64,000 nt of DNA, from positions 1,550,001-1,614,000 of the forward strand of contig NZ_HG992749.1 of the NCBI RefSeq assembly GCF_905175385.1, in the 5' to 3' direction. Below, piece after piece: positions 10,241 through 19,397 of this stretch. Source of the DNA: Vibrio sp. B1FLJ16 (GTDB lineage Bacteria; Pseudomonadota; Gammaproteobacteria; Enterobacterales; Vibrionaceae). The translations under genes and the position numbers were made by a program. Below the pieces are notes generated by a model. The model did not search any database, was not told where the DNA came from, and saw only the letters and a list, made by a program, of their open reading frames with translations. Numbering within the stretch: the first letter of the stretch is position 1; every line of letters starts with the position of its first letter.

Positions 10241-10273
10241 TTTTTATTTTGGAAGTGAGTAACGAATTTATTT

Positions 10274-10636
10274 ATGGACAGCGTAATGATAGAAAGAAAG
10301 CAGGGTGCTTTCCAGGGTAGAAACAAGTCCTCAGCGTATAAAGACTTAGTATGGACTGTAGCCACAGCAGCAGATACAACTCTCGATATTACAGGTCAGA
10401 CCCATCTTACCTTGCAAAAGATAGAACAAAACCTGAAAGAGCTAGGTTCAGACAAAACGAGAATCGTCAGCGCTCAGGTATATATCGCCAACATGTCAGA
10501 TAAAAACAAAATGGATTCCGTTTGGTGCAAATGGTTGGGCGATTACCCAGAAAACTGGCCGCAGCGAGCTTGTCTCGGCGTAGCATTAGAAGGTGACGTT
10601 CTTATTGAAGTTACAGTTACAGCCATAAGAGGTTAA
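10274..10636 (+). CDS. RidA family (YjgF/YER057c/UK114) protein
   Basis: 120-aa protein of the reactive-intermediate deaminase fold, with the conserved pattern TxLxKIEQNLKELGSDKTRIVSAQVYI near the middle and PQRACLGVALEG...LIEVTVTA near the end. RidA members hydrolyse enamine/imine intermediates released by PLP enzymes, but many subfamilies differ. The Arg of PQRAC corresponds to the conserved substrate-binding Arg. ATG at 10286 is an alternative start. Freestanding between a TolA-C-like gene and a convergent glycosidase gene. Confidence 0.85.
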   Translation: MDSVMIERKQGAFQGRNKSSAYKDLVWTVATAADTTLDITGQTHLTLQKIEQNLKELGSDKTRIVSAQVYIANMSDKNKMDSVWCKWLGDYPENWPQRACLGVALEGDVLIEVTVTAIRG

Positions 10637-10656
10637 AGTATCTCGACATATAAAAG

Positions 10657-10681
10657 TCGACCAGCATAGGCTGCTGGTCGA
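10657..10681. terminator. Hairpin between converging RidA and GH114 genes
   Basis: Stem TCGACCAGCA / TGCTGGTCGA with a 5-nt loop. There is no long T run on either side, so termination strength is uncertain. It lies in the gap between two converging genes. Confidence 0.55.
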
Positions 10682-10711
10682 GTATTAATAGCTAAGATAA
10701 AGAAGTTTTAT

Positions 10712-12142
10712 TTATTCGCAACGAACAACTTCTTTGCCATCTAGCGCATATCCAACTTTCCAGTTTGATGAAATTTTTACATCTTTAAAGTAAGGACATG
10801 CTGTGTATTGGAATGTATATTCGTCAATTTCACCGCCTTTACCACGAGTATAATATTCCTGGTTAAATACGGCTTTATTTTGTTTTAGGAAGTTGTCTTC
10901 GTACGTAGTACACTCATTTCCGTAAGCAAAACATTGTTCATTGATTGCATAATCAAAATAGTCGACTAGTTCGTCTGTCTGGCCAACATCATTCTTAAGG
11001 CCGATACTTAAACCTTTCTCATGCGCAGTGGTCGCAAGCCATTTATTGTAACTTAGCTGATCAGCTGAGCTGATGTAACCTTGAGTTTCTTCTGTATTTT
11101 CAAATCCGTCAACGTTGTCTGGTTCTACACCGTCACATCCATTTTGAGCAGCAAGCTCGATACGCGCCGCCATAATTGGTTTGATGCTATCGTTTAATGC
11201 AGTTTGGTTGCTGATGTCTAACCATACTTCACCAGCCCAGTCTTGCATTTCGCCGTTTGCGATCACAGAATCCGCAGAGAAGTCGTTAGCGTCTGGTCGC
11301 CAATCTTCACGTGTACCAGCGCTAAAGTAACAGATTACTTTCTTGCCTTGGTTTTTTAGTTTTGAAATTACACCTTGGTCGATGCCATCAAAAAGGTCAA
11401 CGCCGTAAACTTCTACTTCTGGGTCAATGGTCAGGTTGCTGTAGTTTTCAAGTTGCCACGTCCATGTTGTACCTGGAGCAGGAACCCATCTGCTGCTATC
11501 AGTTCCCGTATTGTCAGTGCTATCTGTACCGTCAGTTCCAGTATCTGTACCAGTGTTATCGGTGCTGTCTGTACCGTCAGTTCCAGTATCTGTACCAGTG
11601 TTATCGGTGCTGTCTGTACCGTCAGTTCCAGTATCAGTACCAGTGTTATCGGTGCTGTCTGTACCGTCAGTTCCAGTATCTGTACCAGTGTTATCAGTGC
11701 TGTCTGTACCGTCGGTTCCGGTATCTGTACCAGTATTATCAGTGCTGTCTGTACCATCGGTATTATTATCAGTACCGGTATCAATAATGATATCGTCTGA
11801 AACTAGAGCTATATTAACCGTCGCAGTCGAACTAATACCACCGCTCTTGATAGTATATGTGAATGAGTCTGTCGTTTTAAACTTTCTGTTAGGTGAATAG
11901 ACTATCTTACCGTTGTTTTTGATACGAGCTTTTCCGCGAGAAGGCTGAGTGACGGTAATCCTTGGGCTTGTAGCATAGGTGTCGTTGCCTAATACGTTGA
12001 TCGTAGTTTTGGTTATTTCTGTGATTTCAACGTAATCGTTTACAGCAACTAAATTATCTGTTGCAGCAATGGATATACCTGGATTTGCAAATAAATAAAA
12101 AGGAGCCAAAACTGCCATACTAAATTTAGTGAGTTGGTTCAT
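10712..12142 (-). CDS. Secreted GH114-type endo-alpha-1,4-polygalactosaminidase-like protein
   Basis: 476 aa: signal peptide (cleavage near residue 27), a cadherin/Ig-like beta domain (about 33-115; INVLGNDTY, FTYTIKSGG), a Thr/Asp/Gly linker of five exact 15-residue units (136-210), and a C-terminal TIM-barrel-type domain (about 218-476). That domain shows the GH114 pattern: VICYFSAGTREDWRPD, GCDGVEPDNVDGF and GLKNDVGQ, with acidic residues in EPDNVDG and AINEQC as candidate catalysts. Characterized relatives hydrolyse galactosaminogalactan, so an exopolysaccharide or biofilm glycan is a likely substrate (inference). It stands alone beside an AT-rich IS graveyard, which fits acquisition as accessory DNA. 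Confidence 0.82.
   Translation of the reverse strand: MNQLTKFSMAVLAPFYLFANPGISIAATDNLVAVNDYVEITEITKTTINVLGNDTYATSPRITVTQPSRGKARIKNNGKIVYSPNRKFKTTDSFTYTIKSGGISSTATVNIALVSDDIIIDTGTDNNTDGTDSTDNTGTDTGTDGTDSTDNTGTDTGTDGTDSTDNTGTDTGTDGTDSTDNTGTDTGTDGTDSTDNTGTDTGTDGTDSTDNTGTDSSRWVPAPGTTWTWQLENYSNLTIDPEVEVYGVDLFDGIDQGVISKLKNQGKKVICYFSAGTREDWRPDANDFSADSVIANGEMQDWAGEVWLDISNQTALNDSIKPIMAARIELAAQNGCDGVEPDNVDGFENTEETQGYISSADQLSYNKWLATTAHEKGLSIGLKNDVGQTDELVDYFDYAINEQCFAYGNECTTYEDNFLKQNKAVFNQEYYTRGKGGEIDEYTFQYTACPYFKDVKISSNWKVGYALDGKEVVRCE
11500..11782 (-). repeat. 45-bp coding minisatellite in the GH114 linker
   Basis: Five complete 45-bp units (11513-11737) plus partial units on both sides, encoding NTGTDTGTDGTDSTD. 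Units differ only at a few, mostly synonymous, positions. The array has no stop in several frames, which produces long spurious ORFs on both strands. Copy number is expected to vary between strains. Confidence 0.95.
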
Positions 12143-13119
12143 TTTATTTTCAGTTCGCGTAAAATTTATTTTTTCAACTTAATACCTATAAAATTGAGTT
12201 AAAGATTAAATAACAAAAATAACTTCCCCTGACGAAAAAATTCGCCAAGTAGAAAATAAATTAGATTATTATCTTAAGGGAGGAGGTTAAAGTATTTATT
12301 ATGTTTGCATGATGTTTTTATATAATTTAACGTACAGCGTATTCATAAACGTATATGAATACGCTTTAATTCATGAAGCGGAATAATGTTACCAGTTAAA
12401 TTGTTTAAAACTCAAACAAACTAGGTCAATTTAAAGTTAAATTAGTTTTTGATATAAAAAACAGAGTGATATATTACGAAGATGGAGACCAAATGTGTGT
12501 TCAAACACATATTGTTAATGAAAAACTTATGAATTAAATAAGAAATTGATTTATATAAACGGCCTTTGTTTAAAACTAAGCGCATATTGGATGAACACCC
12601 TAAGAAACTAGTTGATATCAAGGTTATTGATTTCTAGTGTGAATTCAACGAGGCAATTTATCGATTAAGGTTATGTTTCAGCAATGCCTTGAACAGTTGT
12701 CTACATTGTTTCTACTCTCGAAAAGCCTATGAACGTTGCGAACCAAACGCTTTAATCCAGCGCGAATAGTAAGGTTATTATTCTCAAATGCGTTGAGTGT
12801 AGTACCAACCATAGTTAAATAAGAAAGCATCAACTAAATCTGAAAAAATTGACGAGAAAAACATCGAAACCAGACTATTGGCATTTTACACAGCGAGTAG
12901 GGATTCGAACCGTACCTTTCTTCTTAGACCGAAGCGAAACCGTAACTATGAGTTTTTTACTTTAATTAAAAAATATAAATGCAAAATAAGAGTAATTAAA
13001 AATGTAGCTTTTAAATCATACTTTTCTTAATGAATCTAATTATATTCCCTAAGTGCTAGAACCAACTGTTTCATGAAGGTTAAATTTAAAAATACACTTC
13101 AAATTATTGAAGATTATAT
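12143..13119. other. AT-rich gene-poor region with degraded mobile DNA
   Basis: Nearly 1 kb without an intact gene and visibly more AT-rich than its surroundings. The first 150 bp upstream of the GH114 start should hold its promoter. I see a short open stretch near 12560-12637 (ending HPKKLVDIKVIDF), an IS1-like transposase scrap at 12678-12810, and a tRNA T-arm-like scrap near 12897-12920. The rest shows no recognizable structure. Confidence 0.6.
12678..12810 (-). pseudogene. Transposase C-terminal fragment, possibly IS1 family
   Basis: The minus strand reads about 43 codons ending at a stop, with LNAFENNNLTIRAGLKRL and VRNVHRLFES. This resembles the IS1 InsB C-terminal pattern (NLxxRxxLxRLxRxxxxFSKS) but without its end. 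Only the tail is recognizable and no inverted repeats were found. Weak evidence from a short alignment made by eye. Confidence 0.35.
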
Positions 13120-14041
13120 CGAATTTCAGAACATTCAATGAAATTAACCAATTTGTCATATTGGAAAGTCAATGGGTTAGATAGCTTGCGAATTTCCGGC
13201 CAACTGAATATGTCGTGCAGTTCTTCGGCTGCTTCCCGAACTCTGCGATGCATGTCTTTTAGATAATGAGCGGGCTTGCATAAATAGCGATTAAAATCAG
13301 CGATGAAGTAGGGAAGTTACACATTAACTTCTTATATAATATCAATACCTTGCAAGTACATTTCTTTAATTAAGCGATCCTGTAACGTTTTATTTTCCTG
13401 TTCCAAACGGCCTTTGGCTTGCGAAGTGTTAGCGTAGATAAGTTCAATACCTAACTCCTTTAACTCTCGGCCATATTGGGTTTGACCAACTTGCTTGTGT
13501 TTCTCCTGGTTGACTAGAAAAATCGAGTGCTTATCGCTGTAGAACGCTACTGGTTTACCGAGTTCATTGAGATATTCTATCGTTGTTAGCATGCAATCAA
13601 AAGCGGACTCGGTTTCACTAAATCGTAAGTTCATCCAAACCAATCGTGGTGCGAGCCGTCAATTAGGACAAGCTCGCCTAAGCAATCACGTCGGTAACGA
13701 GGTTGGTAAACTCGAAGTTTGCGTTTAGCGTGCGGAACCCAAAGTCCGCCGGCGATCATCCATTGGCGAAGAGTCTCTTTAGATACAACGAGGTTGTGTT
13801 GATCAGAGAGCTTCTCTAGAGCAAGTGCTGGTGAGAAATCTGAGTAATGCTCGTGAATGATTTTTTGTATGTTAGCTTTAAAGTCTTCAGAGTAACGACA
13901 GTTGCTTGGACGGTCATGAGCCGCATGTGTGATCCTTTGAGCCAGAATAACCGCAACATCAACTTGACGTAATCGCTGTTCACGGACGTCAGCCAGAACC
14001 TTGAATCGATAAATATCTTTTTCACTCATAGTAATCAACAT
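13120..14041 (-). pseudogene. ISNCY-type transposase remnant
   Basis: Three pieces of one integrase-fold transposase in order. 13631-14041 carries LSDQHNLVVSKETLRQWMI, GGLWVP and the catalytic IDGSHHDWF. 13332-13643 carries MNLRFSETESAFD, GKPVAFYSDKHSIF and ANTSQAKGRLEQENKTLQDR. About 13120-13318, in another frame, reads YFIADFNRYL and LHDIFSWPEIRKLSNPLTFQ. Compared with intact relatives, the helix-turn-helix region and the stretch after DWF are deleted and there are at least two frameshifts, so the element is dead. The minus-strand sequence TGTCAGGTTTTAGC ending at 14112 may be its left terminus. Confidence 0.8.
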
Positions 14042-14279
14042 CTGTTAAAGCCTCAAAAGCAAACAATGTTGTTAATCTTAGGAGGACATTTTAAAGTAGC
14101 TAAAACCTGACATTACTAAATTGCTCTAACAGATTTGGTGCGCATTATATGTGTTATGTTAAATACAATATAACGCTACGCCAAATCTTTATAGTTTAGC
14201 CTCCTATCCCGCTACTATTTGAATTTCATCTGGGATTTTGAAGCCGTGATTAAACATAATCGCTATTTACCATAAAATA

Positions 14280-14327
14280 CTTAATATAGATCTTAATAAT
14301 CTATCGATTGTTAAGATCTATATTAAG
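14280..14327. terminator. 17-bp perfect inverted repeat at the histidine kinase 3' end
   Basis: CTTAATATAGATCTTAA (14280-14296) and its exact complement (14311-14327) flank a 14-nt loop. The right arm includes the stop codon of the hybrid kinase. It is AT-rich and lacks a canonical T tract. It probably acts as a transcription end or mRNA-protecting hairpin; it could also be a scar from the neighbouring IS remnant. Confidence 0.5.
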
Positions 14328-16059
14328 ACTCTTCATTTCCCACAAACATTTGTATGGCTTCGTAAATATCTTGTCGGCGAACTGGTTTAGAAATAAAGCT
14401 GTCCATCCCAGCTTCCAAGCATTTGTCCCGATCACTTTCTAAGGCATGAGCCGTCAAGGCGATGATCGGTATGGTTATTCCTCTTCCTCTAATTAGACGA
14501 GTTGCAGTGATGCCATCCATTACTGGCATAGACACGTCCATTAATATCATATCGATAGTTTCATCGTGATTTTCTAAGAAAGATAATGCTTCGGCTCCAT
14601 GACTTGCGATATGGACATTGTGACCCAGTTTGTTCAGGATTAATTTGATAACAAGTTGGTTTGAATGCGTGTCTTCTACGATTAATAAGTTTAGTGTTTT
14701 CGTAGGCCCGCTCGTTTCAAATTTCACTGGTCGATTTTGACTAAAACGGGTTAAAACTGGAATCCGGATGATAAAAGATGAACCTACGTGTTCTTCACTT
14801 TCTACAGAAATAGTACCACGCATCATTTCTACTAAATGCTTTGTGATAGCAAGGCCTAATCCCGTGCCACCGAAACGTCTGGTTATCGATCTGTCACCTT
14901 GGTGAAATGCCGTAAAGAGTCGAGATTGTTTGGACTTGGAAATCCCAATCCCCGTATCAGATACGGAAATAACCAGCTCATCTTTCTGGTCTAATACCGA
15001 AACATTCACGGTACCGCTATCAGTGAACTTAATAGCGTTTCCTATCAGATTAAATAGAATTTGAGATAATCTTGTCGAATCGATCCAATACTGTTTGTCG
15101 GGTGCTATTGTACATTTAAGATGAAATTCGAGATTTTTGTTTTTAGCTACTTGTTTTTGTTGATAAATTACAAACATTACAGTGTCACTTAAATTGATCC
15201 ACTGTTCATTTAGCTGAAAGCTCCCCGATTCTATTTTGGATAGATCGAGTATGTCACTGATGATGGCGAGGAGAAGCTCTGCTGAACATTCCATTTGACA
15301 GAGTGCTTCGAACTGCTCATTTGATAATGTTGATTGCCTAAGGATGTCTAGCATACCCAAAACAGAGTTGAGTGGCGTTCGGACCTCATGGCTCATCATC
15401 GCTAAAAATTCAGATTTCGATTGGTTGGCCAGTTCGGCTTCTTCGCGGGCTCTGGCAAGCTGCGTGGTTCTAACATCAACAATACGTTGTAACTTTTCTT
15501 TCGTTTCAATATCGATAACAGCACGTTCAATCAGTGGACGAAAACGCCTAAGAGTCTCTTTGTTTTCAATACTAAAGTGCCCTTTCTGTGCACCTATCAA
15601 CAAGATGATGCTCTGTGTTACTTCAGAACGTATCCCAGTCATAATTACTGAATTCACATGACTCTTAACGAAAACATTTAAGTTAGAGAACTCATCTAGT
15701 CTCAATGGTTCGAACAACAGAATACATTCGCCGTTAAGGGCTCGCTCCATTGTGTTACCCTGTAACCATTTAACTTTATCGAATACCCTATTGGTTGAAA
15801 TTAAGGTTTTGAATGTTTGTCTGTTCTCATCGCGAGAGATAACGATAAAGTCTTCAAAATTGATGTACTTTTTTAAGACTGTCCTTAGTCCGGTGAAAAT
15901 CTCATTTCTATGTCTGGCTTCACTCATCGCCGATATTGCAGAGAGAATTGCTTTGTTTTCATCTGCTAATAGCTTTTCCCTCTGCTTTGCCTGTTGGAGT
16001 TCAACCAACGCTTCTTGCAGCGCTTCCTGCTGGTACGTATCTAAATATTTATCTTTCAT
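14323..16059 (-). CDS. Cytoplasmic hybrid sensor histidine kinase
   Basis: 578 aa with no membrane segment. An N-terminal coiled coil (about 8-40) precedes a GAF-like sensing region (about 45-190). HisKA follows with SEFLAMMSHEVRTPLNSVLG (phospho-accepting His224), then an HATPase with an N box (LFNLIGNAIKF), DTGIGI and GGTGLGLAI. The C-terminal receiver has acceptor Asp508 in MILMDVSMPVMDG and the Lys of SKPVRR. The start overlaps the end of the FIST gene by 11 bp, so the two are translationally coupled. FIST proteins commonly serve as the sensory partner of such kinases, implying one signalling unit. No output regulator gene is adjacent. Signal unknown. Confidence 0.9.
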   Translation of the reverse strand: MKDKYLDTYQQEALQEALVELQQAKQREKLLADENKAILSAISAMSEARHRNEIFTGLRTVLKKYINFEDFIVISRDENRQTFKTLISTNRVFDKVKWLQGNTMERALNGECILLFEPLRLDEFSNLNVFVKSHVNSVIMTGIRSEVTQSIILLIGAQKGHFSIENKETLRRFRPLIERAVIDIETKEKLQRIVDVRTTQLARAREEAELANQSKSEFLAMMSHEVRTPLNSVLGMLDILRQSTLSNEQFEALCQMECSAELLLAIISDILDLSKIESGSFQLNEQWINLSDTVMFVIYQQKQVAKNKNLEFHLKCTIAPDKQYWIDSTRLSQILFNLIGNAIKFTDSGTVNVSVLDQKDELVISVSDTGIGISKSKQSRLFTAFHQGDRSITRRFGGTGLGLAITKHLVEMMRGTISVESEEHVGSSFIIRIPVLTRFSQNRPVKFETSGPTKTLNLLIVEDTHSNQLVIKLILNKLGHNVHIASHGAEALSFLENHDETIDMILMDVSMPVMDGITATRLIRGRGITIPIIALTAHALESDRDKCLEAGMDSFISKPVRRQDIYEAIQMFVGNEES

Positions 16060-17230
16060 AAGGTTTATGGAATATCGCCGATGAGATCATTAGATTCCCA
16101 TGTCCGTTTTCACCACCGATAAATCGTCCTTGTTCCCCGAACGTAAACGGGCAAATAAATGGTAGGGAATCAAGTTCTTGGTTGATTTGTTCACAAACGC
16201 TATTCATGTCCTGCTTTAAGTGCAACATAGGACCGGCACAAAATATGTTGATAACACCAATTTTTCGAGACTCTTCTAACTTTTGGTTGAATGCGATGTT
16301 TACTACTTTCGCAGCTCGAGCCAATAGATGTTCGCGATTCCCTTTCATCAAAGTAAGTTCATCACCTTCATCAATATTCGTGAAGAGTTCGATTCCACCT
16401 TCTTTAGTCTCTCGTATAGGGTGAGATAGTTTATAGTAAGGCCTGTCGTAAAGGTAACCAGCGATTCTACCGAGTGGATAAGCACTGGAATTAGTAAATA
16501 AAAACGGGTCTTTATCTTTTTGATTGTATTGATGATTTGTCCATTGCCGATAGCGTTCTAATGCGGGTACGCCATCAATTTCCAGAAGACATCGGCCTTT
16601 CGTTTTAGTCGCAGTACCTTTGATGTTGGTAGGCGAATGTCCTGCACTAAAAGCTACATCGACATGTTGAGAGGAATAGAACAGTGTGAGGCTTACTCCA
16701 TCTCGGGTATGTCCTTGAGTGGTAATGACTGACCACTTCCCAACGATGTTATTGTCTGCTGCAGAACCACCGATGATTGGTATCAGAGTGCCAAACCTTT
16801 CATCCACAGATTCGATAATAGATTCTTCCTGTCCGGGCGTCGCGTGAAGAAGAATTAAGTCAGGCGCTTCCCCTATTCTATTTGCACTCTCAAGGGCCAT
16901 ATCCAACGCCTCCATAACCCCTTCGCTTTGAGCGTTTTGGGAAATCCCAGTCCCGTACGCATGCGGGCCCGGATCATAGATAGCTAAAACAGCAATGACA
17001 GGACCGGAATGAAATCCTTGGTCGGTCATTACTGCCTGACAAGAGCTGGAGCCATGGAAAGGAATGCCAGGAAACTGTTCTAAAAGTGCTGAACGAATGA
17101 CTTCACAGTCGTACTCTTCAGTGTAATAACATACTAGGTATGCCAGGTGATTTGAGGCCAGTTCTGAGCGTAGCGCTTTAACGGCTGTATGTTCATCGGT
17201 GATATGAGTAAAAACTGATTGGCACTGCAT
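16049..17230 (-). CDS. FIST domain signal-sensing protein
   Basis: 393-aa soluble protein with FIST N-terminal (about 30-220; PFHGSSSCQAVMTDQGF, LLHATPGQEE, IGGSAADNN) and FIST C-terminal (about 235-370; VPALERYRQW, YLYDRP, FCAGPMLHLKQDM) domains. FIST is proposed to bind small ligands, perhaps amino acids, in signal transduction. It overlaps the following hybrid kinase gene by 11 bp, which indicates coupled expression. No helix-turn-helix, GGDEF or kinase domain is fused, so it probably modulates the kinase in trans (inference). Confidence 0.88.
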   Translation of the reverse strand: MQCQSVFTHITDEHTAVKALRSELASNHLAYLVCYYTEEYDCEVIRSALLEQFPGIPFHGSSSCQAVMTDQGFHSGPVIAVLAIYDPGPHAYGTGISQNAQSEGVMEALDMALESANRIGEAPDLILLHATPGQEESIIESVDERFGTLIPIIGGSAADNNIVGKWSVITTQGHTRDGVSLTLFYSSQHVDVAFSAGHSPTNIKGTATKTKGRCLLEIDGVPALERYRQWTNHQYNQKDKDPFLFTNSSAYPLGRIAGYLYDRPYYKLSHPIRETKEGGIELFTNIDEGDELTLMKGNREHLLARAAKVVNIAFNQKLEESRKIGVINIFCAGPMLHLKQDMNSVCEQINQELDSLPFICPFTFGEQGRFIGGENGHGNLMISSAIFHKPYER

Positions 17231-17343
17231 ACGCTTATATTATTAATTTTGACTATATTGTTATACCACTACACCTCATTACCGATAAGCAACAAGGCAA
17301 GGTTTTCTGAAAGAAGTTCTAATTATCGTGCGGTATATCCTAT

Positions 17344-17700
17344 TTATAGCTGAACGCTCACAGTACTTTTATTTATTTTCAGGTTAATTATTTTGTTGTT
17401 TGAGATGGATTTCCATTCGAATAATTGATGTTTATTGTTAGCATTTATAAATACACCAGATTGATCCAGATCAATTTTTAGACTGCTACTTTTTGGTGTT
17501 TCGATTAAAATTCCATTCGTATTACGATTAATTGTAATTATCTCACCTGAAATTGTTACATCGCATCGTTCTTTTTGTGAACAGTCGAATCGACCAGGCG
17601 TCTCGTGCGTAAAGGTTCGCCAGAAAAATGCGACGACCAAAACCACGAGCATGATTAAGATTTGTGCGAGTCGCGCCTTTGTTAACTTTTGTGCCGGCAT
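17344..17700 (-). CDS. Single-pass membrane protein of unknown function
   Basis: 118 aa from the ATG at 17700, which is preceded by AAGGA; a longer frame to 17730 is less likely. A basic N terminus and one membrane helix (AQILIMLVVLVVAFFW) are followed by an extracytoplasmic domain with two cysteines (FDCSQKERCDV) and beta-strand-like repeats. This topology resembles small periplasm-facing assembly factors, and it lies divergently upstream of the cbb3 oxidase operon. I do not recognize a family. Confidence 0.65.
   Translation of the reverse strand: MPAQKLTKARLAQILIMLVVLVVAFFWRTFTHETPGRFDCSQKERCDVTISGEIITINRNTNGILIETPKSSSLKIDLDQSGVFINANNKHQLFEWKSISNNKIINLKINKSTVSVQL
17461..17474. promoter_or_regulatory. 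Perfect FNR-box consensus inside the orphan gene
   Basis: TTGATCCAGATCAA matches TTGATN4ATCAA exactly. It lies within the coding region of the divergent membrane protein, 483 bp upstream of ccoN, so its role is uncertain. Confidence 0.4.
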
Positions 17701-17956
17701 AATTACCAATATCCTTGTTACAAACTTCAAACTTTTTAAATAAAAACTGGGTTCCCTAGCTCCAATAAGGTTACTACCCTGTCATTGAATTGTTAATTCG
17801 AGTATAGTGTCGGCCTGAAAATACCACTTTTTATTAAAGTCAGCGATAGGAATAAAGTGATGATAACACTTAGTTTCTAAAGTTTACTTGGGTGGTATTA
17901 CGACGCAAGTCGTGTTGGAAGTAAAGTGTAGTTAATTAGAAATTGGAAGCATGCAA

Positions 17957-19384
17957 ATGAGCCAAGTAAAGCAGCTTGAACAAAACTACAACTATACAGT
18001 CGTTCGCCAATTTACCCTTGTGACCATTTTATGGGGCATAGTTGGTATGGCTGTTGGTGTTTTGATTGCCGCTCAATTAGTTTGGCCACAGCTAAACTTT
18101 GATACGCCGTGGTTGACGTACAGTCGTTTACGTCCGCTGCATACTAATGCGGTAATTTTTGCGTTTGGTACTAGTGCCCTGTTCGCAACATCTTATTATG
18201 TTGTTCAGCGTACGTGTCAAACACGTCTTTTTGGTGGCCCACTCGTTGCCTTCACCTTTTGGGGTTGGCAAGCAATTATTCTGTCAGCAGCACTGACTTT
18301 ACCTATGGGGATGACCTCAGGTAAAGAGTATGCTGAGCTGGAATGGCCTATTGATATCGCAATCGCGATTGTATGGGTTTCATACGCAGTGGTGTTCTTC
18401 GGAACGTTGGTAAAACGTAACACGTCCCACATTTATGTGGCGAACTGGTTCTTCGGCGCGTTTATCATCACCGTAGCAGTACTTCACATCGTGAACAGCA
18501 TGGCTGTCCCTGTTTCGTTGGGTAAATCTTATTCGATTTATTCCGGGGCTGTGGATGCAATGGTTCAATGGTGGTATGGACACAACGCGGTAGGTTTCCT
18601 TCTAACCGCTGGTTTCCTGGGTATGATGTACTACTTTGTCCCTAAACAAGCTGAACGTCCTGTTTATTCTTACCGTTTATCTATCGTTCACTTCTGGGCT
18701 TTGATCTCGCTGTACATTTGGGCAGGTCCACACCACCTTCACTATACTGCTCTGCCAGACTGGACTCAGTCTCTGGGCATGGTGATGTCACTGGTTCTGT
18801 TCGCTCCATCTTGGGGTGGTATGATCAACGGTATCATGACGCTATCTGGTGCTTGGCATAAGCTTCGTTATGACCCAATCCTACGTTTCCTAATTGTTTC
18901 ATTGTCTTTCTACGGTATGTCTACCTTCGAAGGCCCAATGATGGCAATCAAGACAGTAAACGCACTTTCTCACTACACAGACTGGACCATTGGTCACGTT
19001 CACTCTGGTGCTTTAGGTTGGGTTGCGATGGTTTCTATCGGCTCAGTTTACCACTTGGTACCTCGTCTGTTCGGCCAAGAACGTATGTACTCTGTTGGTT
19101 TGGTCAACGTGCATTTCTGGTTAGCAACAATCGGTACGGTTCTATATATCGTAGCGATGTGGATCTCTGGTGTAATGCAAGGCCTGATGTGGCGTGCAGT
19201 TAACTCTGACGGCACACTAACTTACAGCTTTGTTGAGTCTGTAGAAGCATCATACCCGTTCTACTTTGTACGTTTCTTGGGAGGCTTCATCTTCCTGTCA
19301 GGTATGCTTCTAATGGCATTCAACACGTACAAAACTGTTACTGCGCCAAAAGAAAGCCTTAAGGCTATCCCGCATCCGGCATAA
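17957..19384 (+). CDS. ccoN: cbb3-type cytochrome c oxidase subunit I CcoN
   Basis: 475-aa polytopic haem-copper oxidase core. It carries the low-spin haem and the binuclear haem b3-CuB centre, with His ligands in [32 protein letters not shown] and [11 protein letters not shown]. It provides high-affinity oxygen reduction with proton pumping under microaerobic conditions. ATG 17951 is possible, but GGAAG fits the ATG at 17957. First gene of ccoNOQP, followed after 13 bp by ccoO. Confidence 0.97.
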   Translation: MSQVKQLEQNYNYTVVRQFTLVTILWGIVGMAVGVLIAAQLVWPQLNFDTPWLTYSRLRPLHTNAVIFAFGTSALFATSYYVVQRTCQTRLFGGPLVAFTFWGWQAIILSAALTLPMGMTSGKEYAELEWPIDIAIAIVWVSYAVVFFGTLVKRNTSHIYVANWFFGAFIITVAVLHIVNSMAVPVSLGKSYSIYSGAVDAMVQWWYGHNAVGFLLTAGFLGMMYYFVPKQAERPVYSYRLSIVHFWALISLYIWAGPHHLHYTALPDWTQSLGMVMSLVLFAPSWGGMINGIMTLSGAWHKLRYDPILRFLIVSLSFYGMSTFEGPMMAIKTVNALSHYTDWTIGHVHSGALGWVAMVSIGSVYHLVPRLFGQERMYSVGLVNVHFWLATIGTVLYIVAMWISGVMQGLMWRAVNSDGTLTYSFVESVEASYPFYFVRFLGGFIFLSGMLLMAFNTYKTVTAPKESLKAIPHPA

Positions 19385-19397
19385 GGAGATTTAAAGA

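Noticed and set aside
11500..11782. CRISPR-like array
   Set aside because: Units are contiguous 45-bp copies without spacers and lie inside a coding region.
11362..11900. Long overlapping ORFs on the plus strand and in another minus frame across the repeat array
   Set aside because: They arise because a 45-bp stop-free repeat stays open in several frames. The GH114 frame has signal peptide and domains; the others are low-complexity only.
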